Assembly (NCBI RefSeq): GCF_027474825.1
Contig: NZ_CP107030.1
Span: 4,034,001-4,098,000 of the forward strand
DNA: 64,000 nucleotides
Source of the DNA: Maribacter halichondriae
GTDB lineage: Bacteria; Bacteroidota; Bacteroidia; Flavobacteriales; Flavobacteriaceae
Reading direction: 5' to 3'
In this document: piece by piece, positions 54,843 to 64,000 of the stretch
Layout: every line of letters starts with the position of its first letter
Numbering within the stretch: position 1 is the first letter of the stretch
Made by a program: the position numbers and the translations under genes
The notes under the pieces: generated by a model
What the model was told of the DNA's origin: nothing
Seen by the model: only the letters and a program-made list of their open reading frames with translations
Database searches by the model: none

Positions 54843-57800
54843 ATGCGTAAAATTTTATTTCTGCTTGTTGCCCTTTGTTCTTTAAACGTAATAATCGGTC
54901 AAAAAAAGTCCTCTGAACCAGCCATTAGTGAAAAGCTTTATGAATCGATGTTGTACCGCAATATTGGCCCCTTCCGAGGCGGACGTTCCACTACGGTGAC
55001 GGGTATTCCAGATGATATTTTTACGTATTATATGGGTGCGACAGGTGGCGGAGTTTGGAAAACGACCGATGGTGGAAACACTTGGAATAATATTTCCGAT
55101 GGCTATTTTAATACTACCGGGATAGGGGACATTACCCCGGCACCTTCCGACCCGAACATCATTTATGTGGGTACAGGGGAATCTCCCGTTCGAGGCGTGA
55201 AAACCTCCCATGGCGACGGACTCTATAAATCGACAGATGCCGGCAAGACCTGGAAACATATGGGCCTTGAGAAGACGAGGCATATTAGCGATGTGTATGT
55301 ACATCCTAAAAATCCCGATAAAGTATATGTAGCGGCTCAGGGAAATCCGTGGGGGCCCAATGAGGAACGTGGAGTTTATCTCTCCGAGGACGGAGGCATT
55401 ACCTGGGAAAAAATACTGTATGTCAATGAAAATTCGGGTATTGTAGACATGACCGTTGACCCGAATAATCCCAATTTTATGATGGTCGCCACATGGGAAT
55501 TTTGGCGAAAACCGTGGATCGTACATAGTGGTGGCCCTGGCAGCCGGATTTACAAGACTACGGACGGCGGAAAAAACTGGAAAGAAATTACCAAAGGATT
55601 ACCTGAATTAAAAGGTAAAATGGGAGTTTCCATCTCACCTGCCAATCCCGATATCGTTTATATCGCCATTGATGCTTTGGGCGATAAAGCGGGGGTCTAT
55701 CGTTCCGATGATGCTGGAGAAAGTTTTAAACAAACCACGAACGATGCCACTACCTATGCTCGTTCTTGGTACTACATGCATATTATCGCCGACCCCAATG
55801 ATGAAGATGAACTTTGGGTCATGAACAGTTGGGCAATGAAATCTATTGATGGTGGTAAGACCTTCGAAGGTATTCGCGGTAGCCATGTCGATCATCATGA
55901 CCTCTGGATTAATCCGAAAAACAGTGACGTTATGGTGAATGCCAACGACGGTGGTGGTTCGGTTACCTTCAATGGGGGTGAAACATGGTCTACGATGTAC
56001 AATCAGCCCACAGGGCAGTTCTACCGTTTGATTACGGACAATGAACATCCGTACAGGGTATATTCAGGCCAGCAAGATAACAGCACCATAGCCATAGACA
56101 GTCGCGTAGTAGATGATGGTATCGGTGAAATGCATTGGGACGTGATGCGTGCCGGGGAATCCTCAACCGTAGCCGTTGATCCTGACAATCCTAGATTTGT
56201 TTATTCTACGTATTTCGCCAGTAATTTTGTGGAGTGGGACCGTGATATCGATAATACCCGAATGGTTATGCCGTATCCGACACGGGTAACGGGTGAACAG
56301 CCAAAGAACTTAAAATATAGAGCCAATTGGAACGGTCCGGTCATTGTTTCACCACACAATCCCAATGTCATCTATTACGGTTCGCAGTACGTGATGAAAT
56401 CAACGGATAGGGGCGTTACCTGGGAAGTGATGAGCGAAGACCTTACCCAAAATGACAAAGACCATCAAGGAAAAGGTGGTGAACCCATTAGCAATGAACA
56501 GATTACGGCTGAAAGCTATAACAATCTGTTTAATATTGAAGAGTCTCCAATTAAAGAGGGAGTTATTTGGGTGGGGTCGGATGATGGTTTGGTACATCTG
56601 ACCCAAGATGGTGGAAAAACATGGACAAACGTTACCCCTAAAGGCCTGAAAGAGAGCATTATTAACGTTGTAGAGCCTTCACCCCATAATCCTGCAACTG
56701 CCTATATCGCGGTAACTGGCTACAAATTAAATGATTTTACACCCTATATTTTTAAAACGAACGATTACGGAGTTACTTGGGAGAAAATCGTCAATGGAAT
56801 TCCGGGAGATACTTTCGCACGAAGCGTACGGGAGGATCCCGATCGTAAAGGTTTATTGTACGCAGGCACGGAAACCGGAGTTTTTGTATCCTTCAACGAG
56901 GGAAAATTATGGCATCCACTACAGAACAATTTGCCGGAAGTACCAATAACGGACCTTCGTATCAAACGCAAGGATTTGGTGGTCGCTACTCAGGGAAGAG
57001 CAATTTGGATTTTAGATGACCTGACTCCCTTGCACCAGATTTCCGAAGAAATAGCGAAAGCCGACTATTATCTGTACAAACCGAATGATGTATCCACTGA
57101 ACTTTCCGTTGCCTATAGTATCGATGGCGGGTATGGGGAGAATCCCCGCAGGGCACACAAATACACTATGTACTGAATAAGGAGCTTTCCGACGATGTAC
57201 CGATGTCCATGGAAATATTGAATGCCAACGGCGAAGTCATTCATTCGGAATTCACCGATCGCCCAAGTGTCGGCTGCGATTCGTTGGTAAAACCGCAACT
57301 AAAGCGGACAAAAAGGCGCCCATCGCTATGCATGGGATATGAAAATAGGCCGGTTTGATTGCTTGACGGAACTATATACCACGAATCGTGATCTTACCGC
57401 CTATAATGCGCCTCCGGGAATGTATAAAGTCCGGTTTAAAGTGGGCGACTTTTCCCAGGACCGGAATTTTGAAATCAAAATCGACCCACGTATCGTAAAT
57501 AGTATTGAAAACGCCGCCGCTGCCTATGTGGAACGCAATGAAATATCTAAGTCTATTTATGAGGGAGCGACTGAAATGGCCAAGGGCGTGCGAAATCTTC
57601 GAATGATCAAACAACAACTGGAAACGGTTATGGATCTCGCCTCAAATGACAAGGTAAAACAAGAAGGGAAAGTCCTGGACGAGACCCTTGACAAATGGAT
57701 TTCAGAAATTCTGCAAAAAGAAATGCGCACGTATCAAAGTAATTATATGTTCGAAGCGCGCCTATTGATAAAATTCAAAGATTTCTTGGATAATATCGGA

Positions 57801-57968
57801 AAAGGGAATTTACCGATTACCCAAGGCGTACGTGACGTTACCCAAGATTATTTACAACAATGGGATGTTTTAAAACGTAGTTTGGAACAAATCAAGAACA
57901 CTGATATTGCTACCTATAACACGCTATTGAAAAGTAATGGATTGCCCGAGTTGTATTGGCCAAAGTGA
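54843..57968 (+). CDS. VPS10/sortilin-like BNR beta-propeller protein 1 (three frameshifts)
   Basis: About 1,040 residues when repaired. A signal peptide ([15 protein letters not shown]) is followed by [18 protein letters not shown] and many BNR repeats of type S/T-x-D-G-G-x-T-W ([40 protein letters not shown]), a propeller like VPS10/sialidase. A final part with [11 protein letters not shown] and [13 protein letters not shown] ends at 57968. Breaks at C-run 57144-57147, GG 57286-57287 and A-run 57310-57314; one base each restores [16 protein letters not shown] and [10 protein letters not shown]. It is an exported scaffold or glycan-binding protein. Confidence 0.8.
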
Positions 57969-58024
57969 TTCACCATTTATCCTTTAATCCTCTCTTAAAT
58001 AGCCGAACCAAAACAGAAAATGTA

Positions 58025-58918
58025 ATGCAACGAAGAAATTTTATTAAGCAATCGGGGTTGTTGACGGCCGCTTCAATGATGCCCCTATCCAGTTTTTCCA
58101 TGAAAAAAAAGCCAAAATACAAAATGGGTCTACAGCTCTTTACCATCCGAGATGCGATGGCCGAAGACCCTGTAGAAACCTTAAAAAAGGTAAGGGCGCT
58201 TGGGTATGAGGATTCTGAGATTTTTGGTTATGATGGGGAGAAAGGCACATATTATGGAATGAAAGCCACCGAATATAAAAATTTAATGGATGATCTAGAT
58301 TTCACGGCAACCAGTGGGCATTACGATTTCTCAAGCTATTTTGAAAAACCTTTTGACGAGCTCAAAGGCTATCTAGACCAATGCATCGAGGGGTCTCATA
58401 CCATTGGAGCCAAATACATCACCTGGCCGTGGTTGGCTCCTGAATATCGAACGCTTGAAAATTTTAAGGTGCTTTCTGAAAAACTTAACTTGATGGGAGA
58501 ACAAGTCAACGCAGCAGGACTTGGCTTTGCCTACCACAACCATGATTTTGAATTTGCGGATTATGAGGGTCAGACCGGCTACGATATTATTCTTTCGGAA
58601 ACCGAACCTAGATTGGTCAAACTGCAAATGGATATGTATTGGGTTAAACATTCGGCAAAGTTGAGTCCTGCCGAATTGATTGCCCAAAATCCTGGGAGGT
58701 ACGTCATGTGGCATATCAAGGATATGGATAAGGTGACGCGAGACTATAGTGAAATGGGCAACGGGTCCATTGATTATGTCGAAATGCTTTCGAAAATCGA
58801 TACGGATGCTTTGGAGCACTATTATATAGAACAAGGTGGAAATTTTGCCCACAACTCCATGCAAAGCATTACCGATAGTGCGGCCTATTTTAAGAAACAT
58901 TTGCAACAGTATTTATAA
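58025..58918 (+). CDS. Exported (Tat-type) TIM-barrel sugar isomerase/lyase-like protein
   Basis: 297 residues from MQRRNFIKQSGLLTAASMM, a twin-arginine-type signal. The barrel reads MGLQLFTIRDAM, SEIFGYDGEKGTYYG, ATSGHYDFSSY, FAYHNHDFEF (His), VKLQMDMYWVKHS (Asp), MWHIKDMDKV (His, Asp) and YYIEQGG (Glu). It is similar in order of motifs to the exported barrel at 51619. With the Gfo/Idh and DUF1080 proteins it completes a set seen for 3-keto-glycoside cleavage. It overlaps no gene, but the aminotransferase ATG follows its stop directly. Confidence 0.9.
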   Translation: MQRRNFIKQSGLLTAASMMPLSSFSMKKKPKYKMGLQLFTIRDAMAEDPVETLKKVRALGYEDSEIFGYDGEKGTYYGMKATEYKNLMDDLDFTATSGHYDFSSYFEKPFDELKGYLDQCIEGSHTIGAKYITWPWLAPEYRTLENFKVLSEKLNLMGEQVNAAGLGFAYHNHDFEFADYEGQTGYDIILSETEPRLVKLQMDMYWVKHSAKLSPAELIAQNPGRYVMWHIKDMDKVTRDYSEMGNGSIDYVEMLSKIDTDALEHYYIEQGGNFAHNSMQSITDSAAYFKKHLQQYL

Positions 58919-59788
58919 ATGACTTTATATCCCAGCAAGGTCTATTTGAACGGAAGGATTTATGATGCCGAAATGGCAAAGATTTCCGTTTTCGACCGGG
59001 GATTTTTATTTGGGGACGGTATCTACGAAGTCATGGTCCAGATCGGTGGACGATTTTTTTGTGAGGAAGCCCATTTGAAAAGACTCGACGAATGTCTAAT
59101 AAAAATAAATATTGATTTTGACATAAGCATCTTGTCCTCAGCAATTCCTGATTTATTAGAAGCGGCAGATCTTCTTCAAGAAGACTGTCTCCTATACATT
59201 CAAGTGACGAGGGGAGTGGCGCCACGTACACATGCCTATCCCAAAAATACCTCTCCGACGTTAATGATGTATGCCGTGCCAAAGGTGTTGCCCGATGTCA
59301 ATACAATACATGCGAGCGTTGTCACTATGGACGATTTTCGGTGGTCGCGATGTGATATCAAAATGACCTCATTATTGGGGAATGTGATGGCAAACGAACG
59401 CGCTATGGAGCAAGATTGTTTTGAAACCCTTTTTGTGCGGGATGGAATTGTTACAGAAGCGTCACACTGCAATGTTTTTTTCGTGAAGCAGAGGATTGTT
59501 TATACCCATCCCGCCAATCGGTATATCTTGGACGGGGTCACCCGACAGATTGTTTTGGAATTGTGTCAAGAATTGAATTTGGAAGTACGCGAAGCGGGCA
59601 TTTCAAAAGAAAGAATTAATCAGGTGGATGAAGCATTTCTCACCGGAACGTCCACCCAAATTGCATCGATCCGGCAAATTGACAACCATGTTCTATACGA
59701 ACATGACGAAGTGGGGGAAGTGACCAAACGTTTGCAATGGGCCTTTCTTGAACAAAAAAAGAAACATGGAAAACGAATACACGAATGA
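58919..59788 (+). CDS. Class IV aminotransferase (D-alanine/branched-chain type)
   Basis: 289 residues, PLP-dependent fold type IV: SVFDRGFLFGDGIYEVM (start of the family), VTRGVAPRTHAYP, RCDIKMTSLLGNVMANERAM with the PLP Lys, VTEASHCNVFFVK and ILDGVTRQIVLEL plus FLTGTSTQIASI. It fits D-amino-acid transaminase better than branched-chain or 4-amino-4-deoxychorismate lyase. It begins right after the TIM-barrel stop and belongs to the same transcript. The link to sugar catabolism is unclear. Confidence 0.85.
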   Translation: MTLYPSKVYLNGRIYDAEMAKISVFDRGFLFGDGIYEVMVQIGGRFFCEEAHLKRLDECLIKINIDFDISILSSAIPDLLEAADLLQEDCLLYIQVTRGVAPRTHAYPKNTSPTLMMYAVPKVLPDVNTIHASVVTMDDFRWSRCDIKMTSLLGNVMANERAMEQDCFETLFVRDGIVTEASHCNVFFVKQRIVYTHPANRYILDGVTRQIVLELCQELNLEVREAGISKERINQVDEAFLTGTSTQIASIRQIDNHVLYEHDEVGEVTKRLQWAFLEQKKKHGKRIHE

Positions 59789-59862
59789 AGTTTTGTATTC
59801 ACATCCTCAAAGGTTTAACTATTTTTTCCTAAACTAGATATTTCATTCTAAATAACAGTCGT

Positions 59863-60228
59863 ATGGTCAAAAAAATAAATTGGGACGACGTCCCTGCTGA
59901 ACAGGTCACCCCAAAAATGGAACGTAAATTGGTCTATGGCGATAAGGTCATGGTCGCCAAGATGAAATTCAAGGACGGATTTTTAGTGCCGCTTCATCAC
60001 CATATCAACGAACAGGTAACGCAGGTTTTGACGGGAACCATCCGATTTTGGTTCGGGGCCGATAAAGAGGAAACCTTTGATATGCACGCTGGTGATGTGG
60101 TAGTCATTCCCGCGAACGTTCCCCATGAAGCTTTGATGATAGGCGATGTGGAAGAAATCGATACGTGGTCCCCCATTCGTGAAGATTGGCTCGATGGTAG
60201 CGATCATTATCTTCGTTCCGAAGAATAG
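59863..60228 (+). CDS. Cupin-domain protein
   Basis: 121 residues with one cupin: VPLHHHINEQVTQVLTGTIRFWFGAD (motif 1, with His-His-His and Glu) and MHAGDVVVIPANVPHEALM (motif 2, His). The metal site appears complete. It may be an isomerase, a dioxygenase-like enzyme or a sugar-acid binder. KduI/Pel-type cupins are common in sugar-acid operons and fit the context. It lies between the aminotransferase and SDR genes with gaps of about 75 and 65 bases. Confidence 0.85.
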   Translation: MVKKINWDDVPAEQVTPKMERKLVYGDKVMVAKMKFKDGFLVPLHHHINEQVTQVLTGTIRFWFGADKEETFDMHAGDVVVIPANVPHEALMIGDVEEIDTWSPIREDWLDGSDHYLRSEE

Positions 60229-60293
60229 AGAGGAGTGAATATTTCCTAATGACCCAAAGAAAAGTAGGTTTATGTGTTAAAGCGAAAGACAAA

Positions 60294-61058
60294 ATGATAC
60301 AACTAGATTTAAGTGGTAAAACCATTTTGCTAACGGGCGCATCCGATGGAATCGGAAAAGGTATTGCCGAATTTTTATTGAAAAACGGGGCGCAATTGGC
60401 CGTTCATTATAACACAAACAAAGCTTCGGCCGAAGCATTGTTAGCAACCTACCCGAATGGCTCTAAAATTTTTCAAGCCGACCTTTCGGAAGAAACATCG
60501 GTGCTCGGTCTATTTAATGAAGTTAAAAACCATTTTCAAAAAATCGATATTATCATTTTGAATGCAGGGGTCTTCTTACCACATTCTTCAAAAAAACTTG
60601 ATACGCAAGAATGGTTATCGGTTTGGAAGAAGACCATGGACATCAACCTGAATTCTGCAGGCCTCTTGACCAAATTGGGCATCGACCATTTTAGGGAGCA
60701 TGGGCAGGGGAGTTTTATTTATATCGGAAGTCGGGCCGCTTTTAGGGGCGAAACGGAAGAGTATTTGGCCTATGCCGCCTCGAAAGGAGGCTTGACCTCC
60801 TTGGCAAGAAGCGTCGCCCGCTCGTTCGGAAAGGAGAATATAAAGTCCTTTGTGGTCGCTCCCGGATTTACCCGCACCCAAATGGCCGAAGATTTTATTG
60901 CGGTACATGGAGAAGAGCGTGTACTTGATGAAATTGCCTTGAACGTATTGACCACTCCAAAGGATATCGCCCCGCTCATCGGTTTGCTGTGTAGTGGACT
61001 AATGGACCATGCCACAGGGGCGACCATCGATGTAAACGCAGGAAGTCATATTCGTTGA
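60294..61058 (+). CDS. Short-chain dehydrogenase/reductase 2
   Basis: 254 residues from MIQLDLSGKTILLTGASDGIGKGIAEF. It has the cofactor loop TGASDGIG, ILNAGVFLPH (NAG), GSFIYIGSRAAFRG (Ser), YAASKGGLTSLARSV (YxxxK) and VVAPGFTRT. It probably acts on a hydroxyl of a sugar acid intermediate. An upstream in-frame ATG at 60249 is less likely. It follows the cupin gene and precedes the second propeller gene by 87 bases. Confidence 0.9.
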   Translation: MIQLDLSGKTILLTGASDGIGKGIAEFLLKNGAQLAVHYNTNKASAEALLATYPNGSKIFQADLSEETSVLGLFNEVKNHFQKIDIIILNAGVFLPHSSKKLDTQEWLSVWKKTMDINLNSAGLLTKLGIDHFREHGQGSFIYIGSRAAFRGETEEYLAYAASKGGLTSLARSVARSFGKENIKSFVVAPGFTRTQMAEDFIAVHGEERVLDEIALNVLTTPKDIAPLIGLLCSGLMDHATGATIDVNAGSHIR

Positions 61059-61144
61059 CCGATAAGCTCTTTAAGGTTTCTGGATTTTCCGCTCAATGCT
61101 TTTGAAAAATGGCTATTTTTAATCGCAACAATTAAATCTTTCTC

Positions 61145-64000
61145 ATGCGCATCTTACCTTCACTTTTACTTTTTTTATTACTAGCGTATCGCTATCCCAA
61201 GTCCCGGAATCTTCATATCAAGATTTAGAGTATCGAATGATTGGTCCGTTCCGCGCGGGCCGTACCGTTGGGGCCGTTGGTATTCCTTCGCAGCCCAACG
61301 TTTTTTTTATCGGGGTAAACAATGGCGGAGTATGGAAAACGGATGATTACGGCAGTACGTGGCATCCCATTTTTGATGATGCACCAACGGGATCTGTTGG
61401 AGATTTGGCCGTTTCGCCCTCAAACCCCGATGTGATATATGTAGGTACCGGTGAAGGGTTACATCGACCCGATTTGGCGGTCGGCGACGGAATGTTTAAA
61501 TCAACTGATGGCGGACAACATTGGGAACATGTAGGTTTGGGTGATATTCAGCAAGTCAGTCGGGTTATCGTACATCCCGAAAATCCGGATATCGTTCTGG
61601 TGGCAGGGCTCGGGCATCCGTACGGGGCAAACGAGATGCGTGGCATTTTTAAATCAGTGGATGGAGGAAAAACATGGAATAAAACCTTGTACCTCAATCA
61701 CAATACAGGCGCTGTACAAGTTGAATTCGACCCCAACAATCCTAAGGTGGTATTTGCTGACATGTGGGAACATCAAGAAGGCCCTTGGGAAAATGCGAAG
61801 TTTTCGGGACCCAATAGTGGACTTTATAAATCGACCGACGGTGGCGATACTTGGAAAAAAATTCAGAAGGGGCTTCCTTCGGCGGACCAAGGACTGGGAA
61901 GAATAGGGGTCGCCTTTGCTCCAAATAATTCAATTCGGATGTATGCCACTGTGGATGCCCGCGAGAATGGAGGAATCTACCGAAGCGATGATGGGGGTGA
62001 AAGCTGGGCCATGGTGAGCGCAGATAACCGGCTTTGGGGTAGGGGTAGTGATTTTGCGGAAATCAAAGTGCATCCCGAAGATGAAAACAAGGTCTATGTC
62101 GCCAACGTAGCCGCGTATAGTTCATCGGATGGCGGATTGACATGGATGTCCATAAAAGGAGCCCCTGGCGGGGATGATTACCACCGCATCTGGATCAATC
62201 CTCTGCAGCCCGACATCATGCTTTTTGCGGCCGATCAAGGCGCGGTGGTGACGGTAAACGGGGGCAAAACATGGAGTTCTTGGTATAATCAGCCCACGGC
62301 TCAGCTCTATCATGTAAGTACGGATAATCAATTTCCGTATTGGGTCTATGGCGGACAGCAGGAGAGCGGTGCCGTAGCGGTAGCTAGCCGAGGTAATGGC
62401 GGACAGATTTCGTTCCGTGATTTTATGGGCGTCGGTGCCGATGAATACGCCTTTGTCGCCCCGGACCCAAAAGACCCTAATATTGTATATGGAGGCCGAG
62501 TGATACGGTTCAATAAGAAAACGGGGCAATCACAGAATGTCGCTCCCGAGATTTTGCGATCCGAAAATATTCGATATTTACGTACCATGCCCTTGATGTT
62601 CCATCCTGCGGATGATAGTATGTTGTTGTTCGGCACCAATGTCGTATGGAAAACCAATAATGGTGGCCAGAATTGGGAAATTATCAGTCCTGATTTGACT
62701 AGGGAGCATCCGGAAGTCCCCGATAGTGTAGGGGATTTTAAGAACGAAGACATGAAGACCATGCCACAACGCGCCATCGTTTACGCGTTGGCACCCTCAC
62801 CTTTGGACAAAGATTTAATCTGGACGGGTACCGATGATGGCCTTGTACATTTTACGAATGACGGTGGTAAGACCTGGCAAGATGTAACGCCTCCCTCTTT
62901 GACTTCATGGGATAAGATTTCCCAAATCGATGCTGGACATTTTAACAAGGGAACCGCATATATCGCAGTCAACGCCATCCGAAAGGATGATATGAAACCG
63001 CATATCTACAAAACCCATGATTTTGGAAAGACGTGGGAAGAAATTATTTCAGGAATGAACTCCTTCGGACCGGTAAACGTGATCCGTGAGGACCATAAAA
63101 AAAGGGTCTTTTATTTGCCGGTACTGAACGGGAAGTATATTTCTCCCATGATGATGGCGTGTCCTGGCAGTCACTGCGTCTTAACATGCCAGCCAGTTCG
63201 ATTCGAGATTTGGTCGTTCATGAAAACGATTTGGTCATCGGCACACACGGCCGTTCAATATGGATATTGGATGATTTCAGTCCCCTTCGGGAACTCAACT
63301 CGGCATCCTCATCAAATTTTCATCTATTCGAACCATCGCGGGCCACACGGGTTCGGCACAATATGTTTGCCGATACGCCCTTACCGCCGGAGGAGCCTAC
63401 CGGTAAAAATCCACCTGATGGTGCGATTTTGGATTATCAATTAAATACCGAAGCACAAAAAGTCACGTTGGAAATATGGGACGAAGGCGGAACTAAAATT
63501 ACCTCTTTTTCAAGCGATGATACTAAAGAAGCACTTGACTCGACCTTGATGCGCCATCCGACCTATTGGATCCGTCCGCAAAAATCGTTGGCAACCGAAC
63601 CAGGCCATCACCGCTTCATTTGGAATCAACGTCATCCAGCGCCAAGAGGAGCGCAACGCGGATTTGCAATCGCAGCCGTTCAATATGATACCCCCAGTGG
63701 TCCGAACGGACCTTTTGTTCCCCCAGGTACCTACACCGTAAAACTTATTGTAGATGGAGAAATTGCAGAACAGCCATTGAATATTCGTCTAGATCCGCGC
63801 GTTTCCCTTTCCACTGAAAATCTCAAGCTGCAAACAGACCTTTCCCTTCAAACGTATAAAGCCTATGAGGCGCTACAGAATATTCGGGATAATATAGATC
63901 GTCTGTTAATTGAAAATCCAAAAATGAATAAGCGAGAAAAAGAAGTTATCCAACAATTTAGGGGTAACGGAGCCCCAGAGGCAGGAGATATGCTCTATGG
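61145..64000 (+). CDS. VPS10/sortilin-like BNR beta-propeller protein 2 (3' partial, two frameshifts)
   Basis: Open to the window end. The signal peptide is broken at T-run 61170-61176; one T restores LLLFFITSVSLSQVPE. The body starts YRMIGPFRAGRTVGAVGIP and has repeated propeller motifs (WKTDDYGSTW, KSTDGGQHWEHV, KSVDGGKTW, YRSDDGGESW). A second break at A-run 63097-63103; one A gives KKKGLLFAGTEREVYFSHDDGVSW. It continues through RSIWILDDFSPL, FIWNQRHPAPRG and PPGTYTVKLIVDG with no stop by 64000. It is a paralogue of the protein at 54843, with the same order of parts. Confidence 0.8.

Noticed and set aside
54882..55526. Long open frame on the minus strand within the first propeller gene
   Set aside because: Lies opposite a well-supported gene with BNR motifs and has no domain or start context of its own.
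58373..58906. 177-codon minus-strand open frame opposite the TIM-barrel gene
   Set aside because: Shadow of a conserved gene; composition reflects the reverse of the barrel motifs.
1..64000. Reading the split genes as pseudogenes or programmed frameshifts
   Set aside because: Breaks are spread over unrelated genes, sit in nucleotide runs, and nearly all are repaired by the same kind of change. No slippery heptamer plus pseudoknot arrangement was evident.

Overview
The window looks like a chromosome segment of a marine-type member of the Flavobacteriaceae (Bacteroidota). The support is a gliding-motility/type IX type B C-terminal sorting domain, a short primary sigma factor without region 1.1, promoter -7 boxes of the TAnnTTTG type, many lipoproteins, and Bacteroidota-typical families (DUF6155, DUF2452, DUF5916, DUF2490, DUF1080, exported Gfo/Idh and TIM-barrel proteins). 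GC content is moderate, about 40 % by eye. No rRNA, tRNA, CRISPR array, insertion sequence or phage gene was recognised.

Layout. 1-2.3 kb: the end of a sulfatase-fold protein with TPRs, coupled to a YaiO-type barrel, and facing an ILEI-GDPD fusion. 3.6-5.3 kb: two tiny related ORFs and rpoD. 5.4-9.9 kb: DUF6155, a hydroxyacid dehydrogenase, a helicase and a glycosyltransferase. 9.9-10.9 kb: an AT-rich membrane-protein gene bracketed by structured sequences resembling integron attC sites. 11-18.1 kb: menB, a serine hydrolase, DUF2452 and a four-gene envelope operon (cytochrome/FG-GAP, 3D, amidase, M14 peptidase). 18.1-21.1 kb: two small membrane-protein genes, OmpA-like and VWA lipoproteins. 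21.3-28.4 kb: sugar and amino-sugar genes, an amidohydrolase, and a protealysin-like protease with its emfourin inhibitor. 28.5-36.2 kb: an ECF sigma factor with a membrane partner, a GntR regulator, DUF3052, a cold-shock protein, a type IX cargo protein and a VTC/DUF4956/DUF2490 operon. 36.4-41.7 kb: hydrolases and a transporter. 41.9-44.4 kb: a LytS/LytT-type two-component system facing a cluster of three very small peptide genes, two of them near-identical. 44.4-48.1 kb: a methyltransferase, oxidoreductase, pseudouridine synthase and transporter. 48.1-64 kb: a divergent carbohydrate-catabolic locus with a minus-strand five-gene operon (exported TIM-barrel, HUMPS-family, zinc dehydrogenase, SDR, isomerase) and a plus-strand operon (Gfo/Idh, DUF1080, VPS10/BNR protein, TIM-barrel, class IV aminotransferase, cupin, SDR, second VPS10/BNR protein).

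A quality warning applies to the whole window. I count 19 sites in 12 genes where an otherwise intact conserved protein is broken by a one-base shift, usually at a homopolymer. Nearly all are repaired by adding one base to the run. This is best explained by homopolymer under-calling in a long-read consensus, so I annotate these as single genes, not pseudogenes.

The observations most worth following are the tandem 37-residue peptides beside the LytTR system, the attC-like cassette, and two further pairs of tandem small proteins (LNEIL family; single-helix membrane peptides).
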